In this document: piece by piece, positions 35,290-42,301 of the stretch
Layout: each line of letters starts with the position of its first letter
Numbering within the stretch: position 1 is the stretch's first letter
Assembly: GCA_035275265.1 (NCBI GenBank)
Contig: DATENC010000001.1
Span: 1 to 64,000 of the forward strand
Length of the DNA stretch: 64,000 nt
Origin: JACQAP01 sp035275265
GTDB lineage: Bacteria > Pseudomonadota > Gammaproteobacteria > Burkholderiales > JACQAP01
Direction: 5' to 3'
Notes under the pieces: generated by a model
The model's database searches: none
The model's input: only the letters and a program-made list of their open reading frames with translations
Told to the model about the DNA's origin: nothing
Made by a program: the position numbers and the translations under genes

Positions 35290-35304
35290 TTGAATCCGAT
35301 TCAA
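35290..35304 (-). promoter_or_regulatory. Perfect palindrome TTGAATCCGATTCAA upstream of cytochrome c gene
   Basis: Seven-base arms around one central base. A -10-like GATAGT (minus strand, 35270-35265) would place it near -39. It resembles an FNR-family site with one extra central base, or an operator for another regulator. Confidence 0.5.
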
Positions 35305-35440
35305 TCTCGTTAATTTTGCATCCCATACGGTTTGCCGGCGCTATGAAGAGCGACGCGACATGCCTCCCTTGCCGCATGAGGCGCATGCAACGCAAGGCTT
35401 GCCACCCGAGAAGGAATCGTATCCGTCAGACCTTCCATGC

Positions 35441-35785
35441 TTACTCTCCTTTCGTCCCAATGTTGCTGGCCTCGCCACCGGAATCTGAATCCCTTTCAAC
35501 AGAACTGTCGCCCGCACTTAAATGCTCCCGCAGCTCGGCTTCCGCCTCGTACCAGTCCTCATCAGCCGAACCGCCCTCGAAACCCCGTGCCTCGGCACGG
35601 AAGTAGGCGGCTGTCGCGACCATGTCCTGCCACTCGTCGTCGCTGACTTCGGTCCGCGGATCCTTGGTCGTCTGGAGTTTAGAGGCAGGTAGCCGCAAGC
35701 TATCCTTTGTCCCCCGCTTCAGCGAACGCAATACCTTGCGCGTGCGAGCGGGTGTGTCGGCGGTTTTGACAGGAGTCCTCACCAT
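35441..35785 (-). CDS. DUF2934 protein
   Basis: A 114-aa hydrophilic protein whose residues 48-90 (VSDDEWQDMVATAAYFRAEARGFEGGSADEDWYEAEAEL, split here by function) match the DUF2934 helical pattern: a hydrophobic AAY-RAE-RGF turn and the DWYEAE end. Lys/Arg-rich before, acidic after. ATG at 35785 with GGAG upstream. Overlaps the end of the preceding gene by seven bases and is the last gene of the usp operon. Function unknown. Confidence 0.78.
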   Translation of the reverse strand: MVRTPVKTADTPARTRKVLRSLKRGTKDSLRLPASKLQTTKDPRTEVSDDEWQDMVATAAYFRAEARGFEGGSADEDWYEAEAELREHLSAGDSSVERDSDSGGEASNIGTKGE

Positions 35786-36162
35786 GCCGTTCTCCGCGTT
35801 CGGGTCCGCTCGGTGGAATTTCCAGCGTCTGATCGAAACACCCGGGCGGCGCCGGGCGCGGACCGTTGCTTTGTGTCAGCGATCTCGTCAAGTTGGCGCG
35901 CCGCCGCGGCGAATGCGTCGCGCACCTCCTCGAGCCAGCAACGCCCCGCCGCTGTCAGGTGATAGGTATCCTTCCCACACTGCGCCAGCTTTCCCGACCA
36001 GGCCCTGACCTCATCGGCGTTGCAAGCGGACAAACCGGAAAACCTCTGCGGAAGGATCGAGTCGATGTTGCAACTGCGCAGACGGTCGAGAAATGACGAC
36101 AACCGCCGCAGTACCTGGGCATCCGTCGACGCGCTCTCCATTGCATGCTTGATGGAAAGCAT
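35779..36162 (-). CDS. Hypothetical protein in usp operon
   Basis: A 127-aa protein not recognised. Mostly helical with a YHLTAAGRCWLEEVRDAF segment that could be a winged-helix wing and helix, and a basic C-terminal tail rich in Arg and Thr. ATG at 36162 has AGAGGGAA upstream. It starts four bases after the HMA-like gene ends and overlaps the DUF2934 gene, so it is almost certainly co-transcribed with them. Confidence 0.65.
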   Translation of the reverse strand: MLSIKHAMESASTDAQVLRRLSSFLDRLRSCNIDSILPQRFSGLSACNADEVRAWSGKLAQCGKDTYHLTAAGRCWLEEVRDAFAAAARQLDEIADTKQRSAPGAARVFRSDAGNSTERTRTRRTAW

Positions 36163-36165
36163 CTG

Positions 36166-36483
36166 CTATTCCCTCTGATCACTAGATCGAACGATCGCCG
36201 CCGCGCAAGCGAGGGCTGCCGGCATTCTGTGTTCCGCCGGCGCCTGCGGAGTGGGTGCGGTCAGGAGCGCTACTTCACAACCCATCACACACACGGCAGT
36301 ATTGAACTGCTCACGGGACACCCCAAAGGCGTCGTATGTGACAGTAACGAACCGCTCGTTCGGCACAATTCTGACTTGGGCAACACCGCGGATGCATTCC
36401 AGCGCGCTGCGCACGCCCCTTACCGCTGGCTCGGAGCCCAGCCCGCGGATCTCCATGTTCATTGTCTGCATCGAGGTCTGCAT
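36166..36483 (-). CDS. Heavy-metal-associated (HMA)-like domain protein lacking CxxC
   Basis: A 105-aa protein with the ferredoxin-like beta-alpha-beta-beta pattern of HMA domains: MNMEIRGLGSEPAVRGVRSALECIRGVAQVRIVPNERFVTVTYD. The metal site MxCxxC that normally opens the first helix is GLGSEPA, so copper binding by the usual site is lost. Cys residues occur later (ALEC, TAVCVMGC). ATG at 36483 preceded by CAGGGG. Second gene of the usp operon, 16 bases after usp. Confidence 0.72.
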   Translation of the reverse strand: MQTSMQTMNMEIRGLGSEPAVRGVRSALECIRGVAQVRIVPNERFVTVTYDAFGVSREQFNTAVCVMGCEVALLTAPTPQAPAEHRMPAALACAAAIVRSSDQRE

Positions 36484-36499
36484 GGCCGCCCCTGAAGTC

Positions 36500-36946
36500 T
36501 TACCGATATACGAGAACCGGAAGCATGCTATGCGTAAGCACCTTGTTCGTTTCGCTACCCAGCAAGATGCCGCGGATGCCACCACGTCCATGGGAAGCCA
36601 TGACGATCAGATCGCAGCGCGCCTTCTTTGCCGCCTGGATAATCGCTTCGTAAGGACGCACTGCCGAGCTGAAGCGCGTGTCGCAGGCCACACCGGCCTT
36701 CTTCGCTTTCACCGCGACTTTTTCGAGAATGCGCCGCGCGCGTTTTTCCTGATCCGCCTTCCACCCTGGGAGCGTGAGTGATCCGGCAGACATTACATCC
36801 TCGGAGAACGCCCTGATCGGGTACTCCTCTGTGGCGTGAAAACCTGTCAGCTTGGCGCCGAGGTCTTTGGCAAAGCCAATCGCAGCGTCCACGGCCTTGT
36901 CGGAAAGCTTCGATCCATCGGTGCAAACAAGAATGTGCTGGAACAT
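36500..36946 (-). CDS. Universal stress protein, single UspA domain
   Basis: A 148-aa UspA-fold protein: start FQHILVCTDGSKLSDKAV, and the ATP-binding loop ASHGRGGIRGILLGSETNKVL followed by LPVLVYR. The G-x2-G-x9-G(S) pattern is intact, predicting an ATP-binding type. ATG at 36946 with AGGGAGGGAG upstream. First gene of a four-gene leftward operon (usp, HMA-like, hypothetical, DUF2934), with an FNR site 115-128 bases upstream and a -10-like TTATAT at 37033-37028. Confidence 0.92.
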   Translation of the reverse strand: MFQHILVCTDGSKLSDKAVDAAIGFAKDLGAKLTGFHATEEYPIRAFSEDVMSAGSLTLPGWKADQEKRARRILEKVAVKAKKAGVACDTRFSSAVRPYEAIIQAAKKARCDLIVMASHGRGGIRGILLGSETNKVLTHSMLPVLVYR

Positions 36947-37060
36947 GACTCCCTCCCTTCTCATACGCCGGGAATCACCCGACGCTGCCTGCGGACTGCA
37001 TCTGCAGTCTTGATTTCGCACCCGCTGATATAAGCATGGATGGTGAATGAAGTCGCGGTA

Positions 37061-37074
37061 TTGACGTATATCAA
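37061..37074 (-). promoter_or_regulatory. FNR/DNR-type site for the usp operon
   Basis: TTGACGTATATCAA. Reading leftward, a -10-like TTATAT at 37033-37028 puts the centre about 46 bases before the likely start, consistent with activation of usp. Confidence 0.75.
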
Positions 37075-37150
37075 TGGATGTCGTTTTGCGGATCGGCCCG
37101 GACGTTGATGCCATTGAGGGCGTCTGGGGACCGCAACGAGAAATTGCGGC

Positions 37151-37164
37151 TTGATCCACGTCAA
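37151..37164. promoter_or_regulatory. FNR/DNR-type site, middle copy
   Basis: TTGATCCACGTCAA. One mismatch from TTGAT-N4-ATCAA. It lies between the two divergent promoters with no obvious -10 partner on either side. Confidence 0.6.
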
Positions 37165-37272
37165 TCTTGCTGATGCCAAACTGCGATCGCCAATGCAACG
37201 ATTATCGATAGCCCTCCGCTGTTTCCAAAGTTCTGATTCATGACTGGAGAGACAGAGAAGGATTGGATTTTC

Positions 37273-37286
37273 TTGATGTAAGTCAA
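37273..37286 (+). promoter_or_regulatory. FNR/DNR-type site for norCB
   Basis: TTGATGTAAGTCAA, with a -10-like TAATAG at 37305-37310, giving a class II-like position about 40 bases before transcription start. norC begins at 37377. Confidence 0.8.
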
Positions 37287-37376
37287 AACGATTCATCGCC
37301 CCGGTAATAGAGTGCTCCGACGCAAGCGTGAGTTCCCGCTAAGACTCGCTCGGGCAACAAGCACCACGGAGGACAA

Positions 37377-37970
37377 ATGTACGCTGAAGACCCGGCCTTC
37401 TGGCGCGCCGGCGCCATCAGTTCCACCCTGGTCATGTTGATCGTGCTGGCCTTCCTCACCGTCGACAGCATCGCCACCATTCGCCCGGGCGGCGCCAACG
37501 TGCCCAACTACACTGTCATCAACAAGGAGATACGTTACGAGTTCGACGGCGAAGCCAACCGCTATCGTCCGGTGATCGGTGCGGATCAGCCGCTGTTCGG
37601 GCGCATCTATTCTCCCGAACAGGCAGAGCAGGCGATGCGTCTTGGAAAGTTGGTGATCCAGAGCCGCAACTGCATGAACTGCCATACCTTCTTTGGCAAC
37701 GGTGCCTACTACGCGCCGGACCTCACCAAGGCCTGGCTGGATCCCGCGTGGCAGCAGCTATGGATGCCCATGACGCAGGCTGCCACGCGCGAGGAAGCGA
37801 TCGCGACCTTTCTGATGTATCCGGAGAAATTTCCCACCTGGAGCAGGCAAATGCCCAACCTGAAGATCACGCGCGAAGAAGCCGAGGCATTGGTGGCGTA
37901 TCTCAAATGGATGTCGGCGGTGGAGACCAACGGTTTCCCGATTCATTTCGGCCACATCCAGACCAACTAA
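37377..37970 (+). CDS. norC: Nitric oxide reductase, cytochrome c subunit
   Basis: A 197-aa membrane-anchored cytochrome c: N-terminal helix (SSTLVMLIVLAFLTVDS), periplasmic haem site C99-MN-C102-H103, family sequence TFFGNGAYYAPDLTKAW and distal Met in RQMPNLKITREE. It passes electrons to NorB for NO reduction to N2O. ATG at 37377 with GGAGG five bases upstream. First gene of norCB and two small membrane-protein genes; FNR-type site upstream. Confidence 0.96.
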   Translation: MYAEDPAFWRAGAISSTLVMLIVLAFLTVDSIATIRPGGANVPNYTVINKEIRYEFDGEANRYRPVIGADQPLFGRIYSPEQAEQAMRLGKLVIQSRNCMNCHTFFGNGAYYAPDLTKAWLDPAWQQLWMPMTQAATREEAIATFLMYPEKFPTWSRQMPNLKITREEAEALVAYLKWMSAVETNGFPIHFGHIQTN

Positions 37971-37984
37971 ATTAGGAGGACGTC

Positions 37985-39394
37985 ATGTACCGGTCCCAGC
38001 ACCTAGCGCTGAAGTATTTTGCGGCGGCGATGACGCTGTTCGGCATCATGATCGTGGCAGGATTGCTTGCCTCCACCAATTACGTTCTGGACGGATTCCT
38101 GCTGAACAAACTCGACTTCAGCGTCACCAAGATGCTGCACATCGACACCATGATCATCTGGCTACTGATGGGCTTCATCGGCTCGGTGTACTGGTTCGTG
38201 CCGATTGAACTCGAACGCGAGATCGTCGGAGTCAGACTCGCCGAAGTGATGTTCTGGATTTTCTGTGCTGCGGTCGCCGTGGTTGCCGCGGTCTTCATGT
38301 TCGTGCAGTACGGGCCGGCTAGCGAAATGTCACTCTGGTTCATCAACCAGGGACGCAAGTACGTCGAGGCACCGCGCTGGGCCGTTATCGGTATCACGCT
38401 GGTGGTGCTGGTTTTCATCTACAACGTGGTCGGTACCGCGATCAAGGCCAGGAAGATCACCGGCATCATGGGCGTGCTCATGGTGGACCTGATCCCGTTG
38501 TTCGGACTGTACCTGATCGCTTTCCCATCGATGACCAACATGTCGGAGGACCAGTATTGGTGGTGGTGGCTCGTGCATCTTTGGGTCGAAGCCACTTGGG
38601 AAATCCTGATCGGCTGCATCATGGCACTGGCGCTGATGCAGCTTCTGGGTACGTCGCGGCGCGTCGTCGAGACCTGGCTCTACATCGAGGTCGGGTTGGT
38701 GCTGGGCACCGGCATTCTCGGACTTGGCCACCACTACTTCTGGATCGGGACGCCCTCTTACTGGCTCGGCATCGGCGGCTTTTTCTCCGCACTCGAGCCG
38801 CTTCCCCTACTGGGCATGGTCGTGCATGCCGTTTACGACGCCGGCGCGCATCGGATGAAGACCACCAACCAACCGGCGTTTTTTTGGGTGATGGCCGAAG
38901 CCTTCGGCAATTTCATCGGCGGCGGCGTGTTCGGATTCATGATGACGCTGCCGCAGATCAACCTGTTCACGCATGGCACACAGTGGACCGTGTCGCACGG
39001 ACATTTTGCATTCTGGGGCGCCTATGCCTGTGGCGTACTTGCCGTGATTTATCTGGCGCTGCAGAAGGCCCGAGCTGCGGAGCAAGTGGACGGTGCGGCA
39101 TGGAAATGGTCGTTCGCACTGCTCAATATTGGGATCCTCGGTATGGTGGGTGCACTGCTGGTGTCGGGAATTGCGCAGGCATTCTATGAACGGGCTATGG
39201 GCGGATCGACCTTGCAGGCGTTCATGGACGGACAAAACAATGTGTGGTTCGTCCAGGGCATTGTCATGCGACTGGTATTCGGCTTTGTCTTCGCCGCGGG
39301 CTACGTGGTCCTGATATACGACCTGCTCACCATCGGCAGGAAACGCACGGCTGCCAAAGTACTACAGCCGCGCGTGGCGGGAGGCCCGGCATGA
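37985..39394 (+). CDS. norB: Nitric oxide reductase, catalytic subunit
   Basis: A 469-aa haem-copper-superfamily protein with about 12 transmembrane helices. Visible: haem/FeB histidines in KMLHIDTMI, LVHLWVEATWE (with the Glu of the iron site), GLGHHYFWIG and SHGHFAFWGAY. Membrane enzyme reducing two NO to N2O with electrons from NorC (cNOR type). ATG at 37985 with AGGAGG upstream, 15 bases after norC. The stop overlaps the next gene (ATGA). Confidence 0.96.
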   Translation: MYRSQHLALKYFAAAMTLFGIMIVAGLLASTNYVLDGFLLNKLDFSVTKMLHIDTMIIWLLMGFIGSVYWFVPIELEREIVGVRLAEVMFWIFCAAVAVVAAVFMFVQYGPASEMSLWFINQGRKYVEAPRWAVIGITLVVLVFIYNVVGTAIKARKITGIMGVLMVDLIPLFGLYLIAFPSMTNMSEDQYWWWWLVHLWVEATWEILIGCIMALALMQLLGTSRRVVETWLYIEVGLVLGTGILGLGHHYFWIGTPSYWLGIGGFFSALEPLPLLGMVVHAVYDAGAHRMKTTNQPAFFWVMAEAFGNFIGGGVFGFMMTLPQINLFTHGTQWTVSHGHFAFWGAYACGVLAVIYLALQKARAAEQVDGAAWKWSFALLNIGILGMVGALLVSGIAQAFYERAMGGSTLQAFMDGQNNVWFVQGIVMRLVFGFVFAAGYVVLIYDLLTIGRKRTAAKVLQPRVAGGPA

Positions 39395-39687
39395 CCGCAG
39401 GGCAGGTGCTCGGCACTTCGCTGCTGCTCGCTCTGTTCGTGCTGCTTGCGGGCTGCTACGGGGTGCTGTATTGCCTCGCCCGACTACGCACCAGCCGCCG
39501 TATCTGGCGTTCCGCGGCGACTGCCTATGCGCTGCAGGGCGTAACCACCGCCTTGCTGGCTTTTAGCCCGCTGGATTTCTGGTGGAAGGCCCTGTTGCTG
39601 GCCAGTTTCGTTGGGTACTTGCCGATTCCGCCCTTGACCTGGCGCCTTCTGGAGAACCTGCACGAACCTAAGGAGCAACACTCATGA
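39391..39687 (+). CDS. Small membrane protein in nor operon
   Basis: A 98-aa protein with three or so hydrophobic helices (LLLALFVLLAGCYGVLYCLA; TAYALQGVTTALLAF; ALLLASFVGYLPIPPL). Not recognised. Coupled by ATGA to norB and by ATGA to the next gene, so it is made together with nitric oxide reductase. A role in NOR assembly or in coupling quinol oxidation is possible but unsupported by motif. Confidence 0.75.
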   Translation: MTAGQVLGTSLLLALFVLLAGCYGVLYCLARLRTSRRIWRSAATAYALQGVTTALLAFSPLDFWWKALLLASFVGYLPIPPLTWRLLENLHEPKEQHS

Positions 39688-40049
39688 TCCCGAACCTGTT
39701 GAACACCCTGCTCGGCATCGCGTTGGTCTATTGCGCCATCCTCGTTCCGGGGCCGCTGCACGATACGGCGTGGCTGTTGATGACGGGTGGTGTGGGCATC
39801 TCTGTGCTGGCACTATGGGCACGAAGCAGCGACAAGCTGAAATGGTTCAATCTGGTGAATGCAACGCTCGGTGCGGCGCTGATACTCCTTGGCATTGCGC
39901 GTACATTGACCGCGGTGCACCCCCTAGTCATGTTCTGGTGGGTTTTCTGGGTCGGCATCGTCGTTGCCGTCCTTGCGTTCTGGTCCGCCCTTTACACCCG
40001 AAACCGCCGCCCGGCAGCCGGCTCTTGGGCTCCTGACAGCACCGACTAG
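39684..40049 (+). CDS. Second small membrane protein in nor operon
   Basis: A 121-aa protein with four predicted helices (LLNTLLGIALVYCAILVPG; AWLLMTGGVGISVLALWA; LVNATLGAALILLGIA; MFWWVFWVGIVVAVLAFWSAL). Family not recognised. Its ATG overlaps the previous stop, with AAGGAG upstream. The stop overlaps by four bases the stop of the convergent GGDEF gene. End of the nor operon; norQ and norD, usual partners, are absent here. Confidence 0.75.
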   Translation: MIPNLLNTLLGIALVYCAILVPGPLHDTAWLLMTGGVGISVLALWARSSDKLKWFNLVNATLGAALILLGIARTLTAVHPLVMFWWVFWVGIVVAVLAFWSALYTRNRRPAAGSWAPDSTD

Positions 40050-40933
40050 CTGTCAATTGGGCTTGGGTCAATGCAGTACGGCCGCTGTGATCGTTTCGCG
40101 CGGTACATATTGCGATCGGCGACAGCGATTAGCTCCTCTTCGGTATTTCCGTCGCGGAGATGAATCGCGCCGCCAATATTGACTCCAATCATTCCCGACA
40201 CGCCATCGATCCGGAAAGGCTGCTCGATGCTTTCGACAATCGCAGATGCACGCGCCGCGAGAAGCTGCGGGTCCGAGATCAAGTCGAAAAGGACCACGAA
40301 CTCGTCGCCACCGAGCCTCACTGCCACGTCCTGGGTGCGCACCAACGCCTGAATCCGCTTGGCGACAAGCCGCAAGACTTCGTCACCGATCTTGTGACCG
40401 TGCTCGTCGTTCAGCCGCTTGAACTGCTTGAGATCCAGAAACAACAGTCCGAACGGGCGGCTGGCAGCCAGCAACTTCTGCATGCGTTGCGTGAGATGCA
40501 AGCGATTTCCAATGCCGGTGAGTACGTCGGACTCCGCCTGTACGATCGCCTCGCGAAGACGGTCGCGAACAGCCGACGCATCGCGAATCACGGCGACCGA
40601 AAAGCGTTCGTCCTGAATATCGAGATTGGAGATGGAGATCGAAACGGGCATTTCCGTACCCGACTTTCCCAACGCATTGAGCACGGGTCGCGAGCCCATC
40701 GCTCTGGGCTGGCCTTGTCTGCGGAATTGCGCCAGATGACGCTCGTGCTGTGCACGATAGTTTTCGGGAATGAGACATCCAAGCGACCGCCCGACCAATT
40801 CCGCCGCTGCGTACCCTAGAACACGGTGTACCGCGCTGTTCGCGAGCGCAATCCGGCCGGAACCGTCCACCACAATCACGGCGTCCGGGAGAACGTCAAA
40901 CAGATCCGCAACGGCGCTGAGGCTGTCGTTCAT
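40046..40933 (-). CDS. PAS-GGDEF diguanylate cyclase
   Basis: A 295-aa soluble protein: PAS domain (residues 5-120: LFDVLPDAVIVVDGSGRIALANSA) and a GGDEF domain (residues 125-285: LTGIGNRL, LLFLDLKQFKRLNDEHGH, RLGGDEFVVLF). The GGDEF active site is intact, and an RTQD motif five residues before it matches an RxxD inhibitory site, so product feedback by c-di-GMP is expected. Makes c-di-GMP from GTP in response to a PAS signal. Convergent with the nor operon. Confidence 0.92.
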   Translation of the reverse strand: MNDSLSAVADLFDVLPDAVIVVDGSGRIALANSAVHRVLGYAAAELVGRSLGCLIPENYRAQHERHLAQFRRQGQPRAMGSRPVLNALGKSGTEMPVSISISNLDIQDERFSVAVIRDASAVRDRLREAIVQAESDVLTGIGNRLHLTQRMQKLLAASRPFGLLFLDLKQFKRLNDEHGHKIGDEVLRLVAKRIQALVRTQDVAVRLGGDEFVVLFDLISDPQLLAARASAIVESIEQPFRIDGVSGMIGVNIGGAIHLRDGNTEEELIAVADRNMYRAKRSQRPYCIDPSPIDS

Positions 40934-41153
40934 TCGGGGATTTCATCCCAACAGTGCAAGAAGTTCGCAGGTATCGATGCCGACTCGTTCTCGGGCAGAG
41001 TCAAGCCAAGGAAGCGTTTTCCAGGCAGTCGGGCAACATCCGGAATCCGTTGACGGCGGCTAAAGCTCCGGAGGCGTAGTTGCCGGTGTGAGCCGCAGTC
41101 CACCACCGGAGACATCGATGCCGGTACCGTCCGGCAAAGCCAGTTACATCAGG

Positions 41154-41651
41154 TCAACGGCGAAGTTCCATTTCTTGCTTGGCGGCCTCGTGCTCCATCA
41201 TCTGTTCCATCATCTGCTGCATCATTTCGATACGGGACTCCACCGACTTCTGTTTTTTCATCATCATGCACATTTCCATCCCGTCACCGGCGTCTGCCAT
41301 GGACTCGGCCTGATCCTTCGTGGCCCTGGCAATCATGTCACCGCCTTTCATCGCGGTGCCCTTTCGGCCCATCATCTTCATGCTTTCCTGCATGGATTGC
41401 ATGTGCTCTTTCATGAGTTTCTGGCGCTCTGCCGGGTCCTTGGTCGAATGGATTTTTCTCATCTGTTCCTGCATCTTTTTCATTTTTTCCTGCATTTTTT
41501 CCATCTTCATTCCCGCAGCGTTGTCCACGGGAGCGGTTTGACTCTGGTCGGCGCCGGGATGGTGAGCGGCATGGTCTTCTTCGTCCGCCGCCTGCACCAC
41601 AGGTGTGGCAAGCAGGGAGACCACGAAAATCGAAAGCGCAAACTTGTTCAT
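41154..41651 (-). CDS. Met-rich periplasmic protein
   Basis: A 165-aa exported protein: signal peptide (MNKFALSIFVVSLLATPVVQA) then a His/Asp segment (DEEDHAAHHPGAD) and a long helix with many Met and Lys (MKMEKMQEKMKKMQEQMRK; EMMQQMMEQMMEHE). I count 28 Met in 165 residues. Met- and His-rich exported helices are often copper- or silver-binding; that is inference. ATG at 41651 with AAAGGAG upstream, overlapping the preceding stop (ATGA). Confidence 0.78.
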   Translation of the reverse strand: MNKFALSIFVVSLLATPVVQAADEEDHAAHHPGADQSQTAPVDNAAGMKMEKMQEKMKKMQEQMRKIHSTKDPAERQKLMKEHMQSMQESMKMMGRKGTAMKGGDMIARATKDQAESMADAGDGMEMCMMMKKQKSVESRIEMMQQMMEQMMEHEAAKQEMELRR

Positions 41652-41866
41652 TTGAAATCTCCTTTAGTAGACTGCGTCACGGGAGCAACGTCAGCGCCTG
41701 TCAACTCGCCTTGTGCATAAGCCTGATCCAGCAGCTCGCGCGCGGAAGGCGAACGCCTCTTCAAACGATCCGTCAGAACGAAATACACAAGAAGGAATGG
41801 GACGAGCCAAAAGATCAAGAAGACCAGACAGCGGCCCAGCATCCATGATTCGTGACCAGGCATCAT
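41648..41866 (-). CDS. Small SHOCT-like membrane protein
   Basis: A 72-aa protein: one transmembrane helix (GRCLVFLIFWLVPFLLVYFVL) and a C-terminal segment ARELLDQAYAQGELT resembling a SHOCT motif. Of the two adjacent start codons I use ATG 41866, with GAGGG upstream. Coupled to the Met-rich gene by overlap, forming a two-gene unit below an FNR-type site. Confidence 0.72.
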   Translation of the reverse strand: MMPGHESWMLGRCLVFLIFWLVPFLLVYFVLTDRLKRRSPSARELLDQAYAQGELTGADVAPVTQSTKGDFK

Positions 41867-41963
41867 TTGTATCCCTCGCCCAGAACTTCCGACAGCGCTG
41901 CGAATTGCCAAAACTGTTCGCCTAGACTCGCCAGGAGAGTAACGCTCGTCGGGTCGCAAGCGA

Positions 41964-41977
41964 TTGACGTACGTCAA
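41964..41977 (-). promoter_or_regulatory. FNR/DNR-type site upstream of SHOCT/Met-rich operon
   Basis: TTGACGTACGTCAA, a perfect 14-base palindrome, about 98 bases before the start of the leftward SHOCT-like gene. The -10 is not obvious. Confidence 0.65.
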
Positions 41978-42040
41978 GGCCCGTTGCTGGTCTCCTGACC
42001 CAGGTGGGTGATTGCGCGCTGTGCCCACAACGCCGCAATT

Positions 42041-42220
42041 CTAGTCACGCATCAGCCATGCGTAGAACGGACACCAACCGGCAATCCCGCTGGTGAGCGG
42101 CAGCAGACCAATGAGCCCGATCCAACGCCAGTTTCCGGAGAAAAGAAAAACGACTGCAAGCAGCATCATTCCAAATGCGATACGCAGAAAGCGGTCGAGC
42201 GGTTCAATATTGACGAGCAT
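42041..42220 (-). CDS. DUF2892/YgaP-like small membrane protein
   Basis: A 59-aa protein too short for usual gene-length cut-offs. Sequence reads MLVNIEPLDRFLRIAFGMML, a hydrophobic stretch LAVVFLFSGNWRWIGLIG, and LPLTSGIAGWCPFYAWLMRD, the pattern of DUF2892/YgaP-like inner-membrane proteins (two helices, a conserved Cys-Pro near the end). ATG at 42220 with GAGGTAAGAG upstream. Follows the P-type ATPase gene by about 80 bases on the same strand. Confidence 0.82.
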   Translation of the reverse strand: MLVNIEPLDRFLRIAFGMMLLAVVFLFSGNWRWIGLIGLLPLTSGIAGWCPFYAWLMRD

Positions 42221-42301
42221 CTCTTACCTCATTGCATCACATACGTCACCGCCCGAAGAGCCCATGCGAAGCTGTACCGCCGATGCCTTTCACCTCTCAC
42301 C

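Larger units (their letters stand above)
36947..37376. other. Divergent regulatory region between usp operon and norCB
   Basis: 430 bases without a gene but with three FNR/DNR-type sites (37061, 37151, 37273), listed separately. No other clear structure. The spacing suggests one site for each divergent promoter plus a shared middle one. Confidence 0.7.

Noticed and set aside
36947..37376. A gene in the long gap before norC
   Set aside because: Frames there lack ribosome sites and family character, and the stretch is occupied by three regulatory sites.
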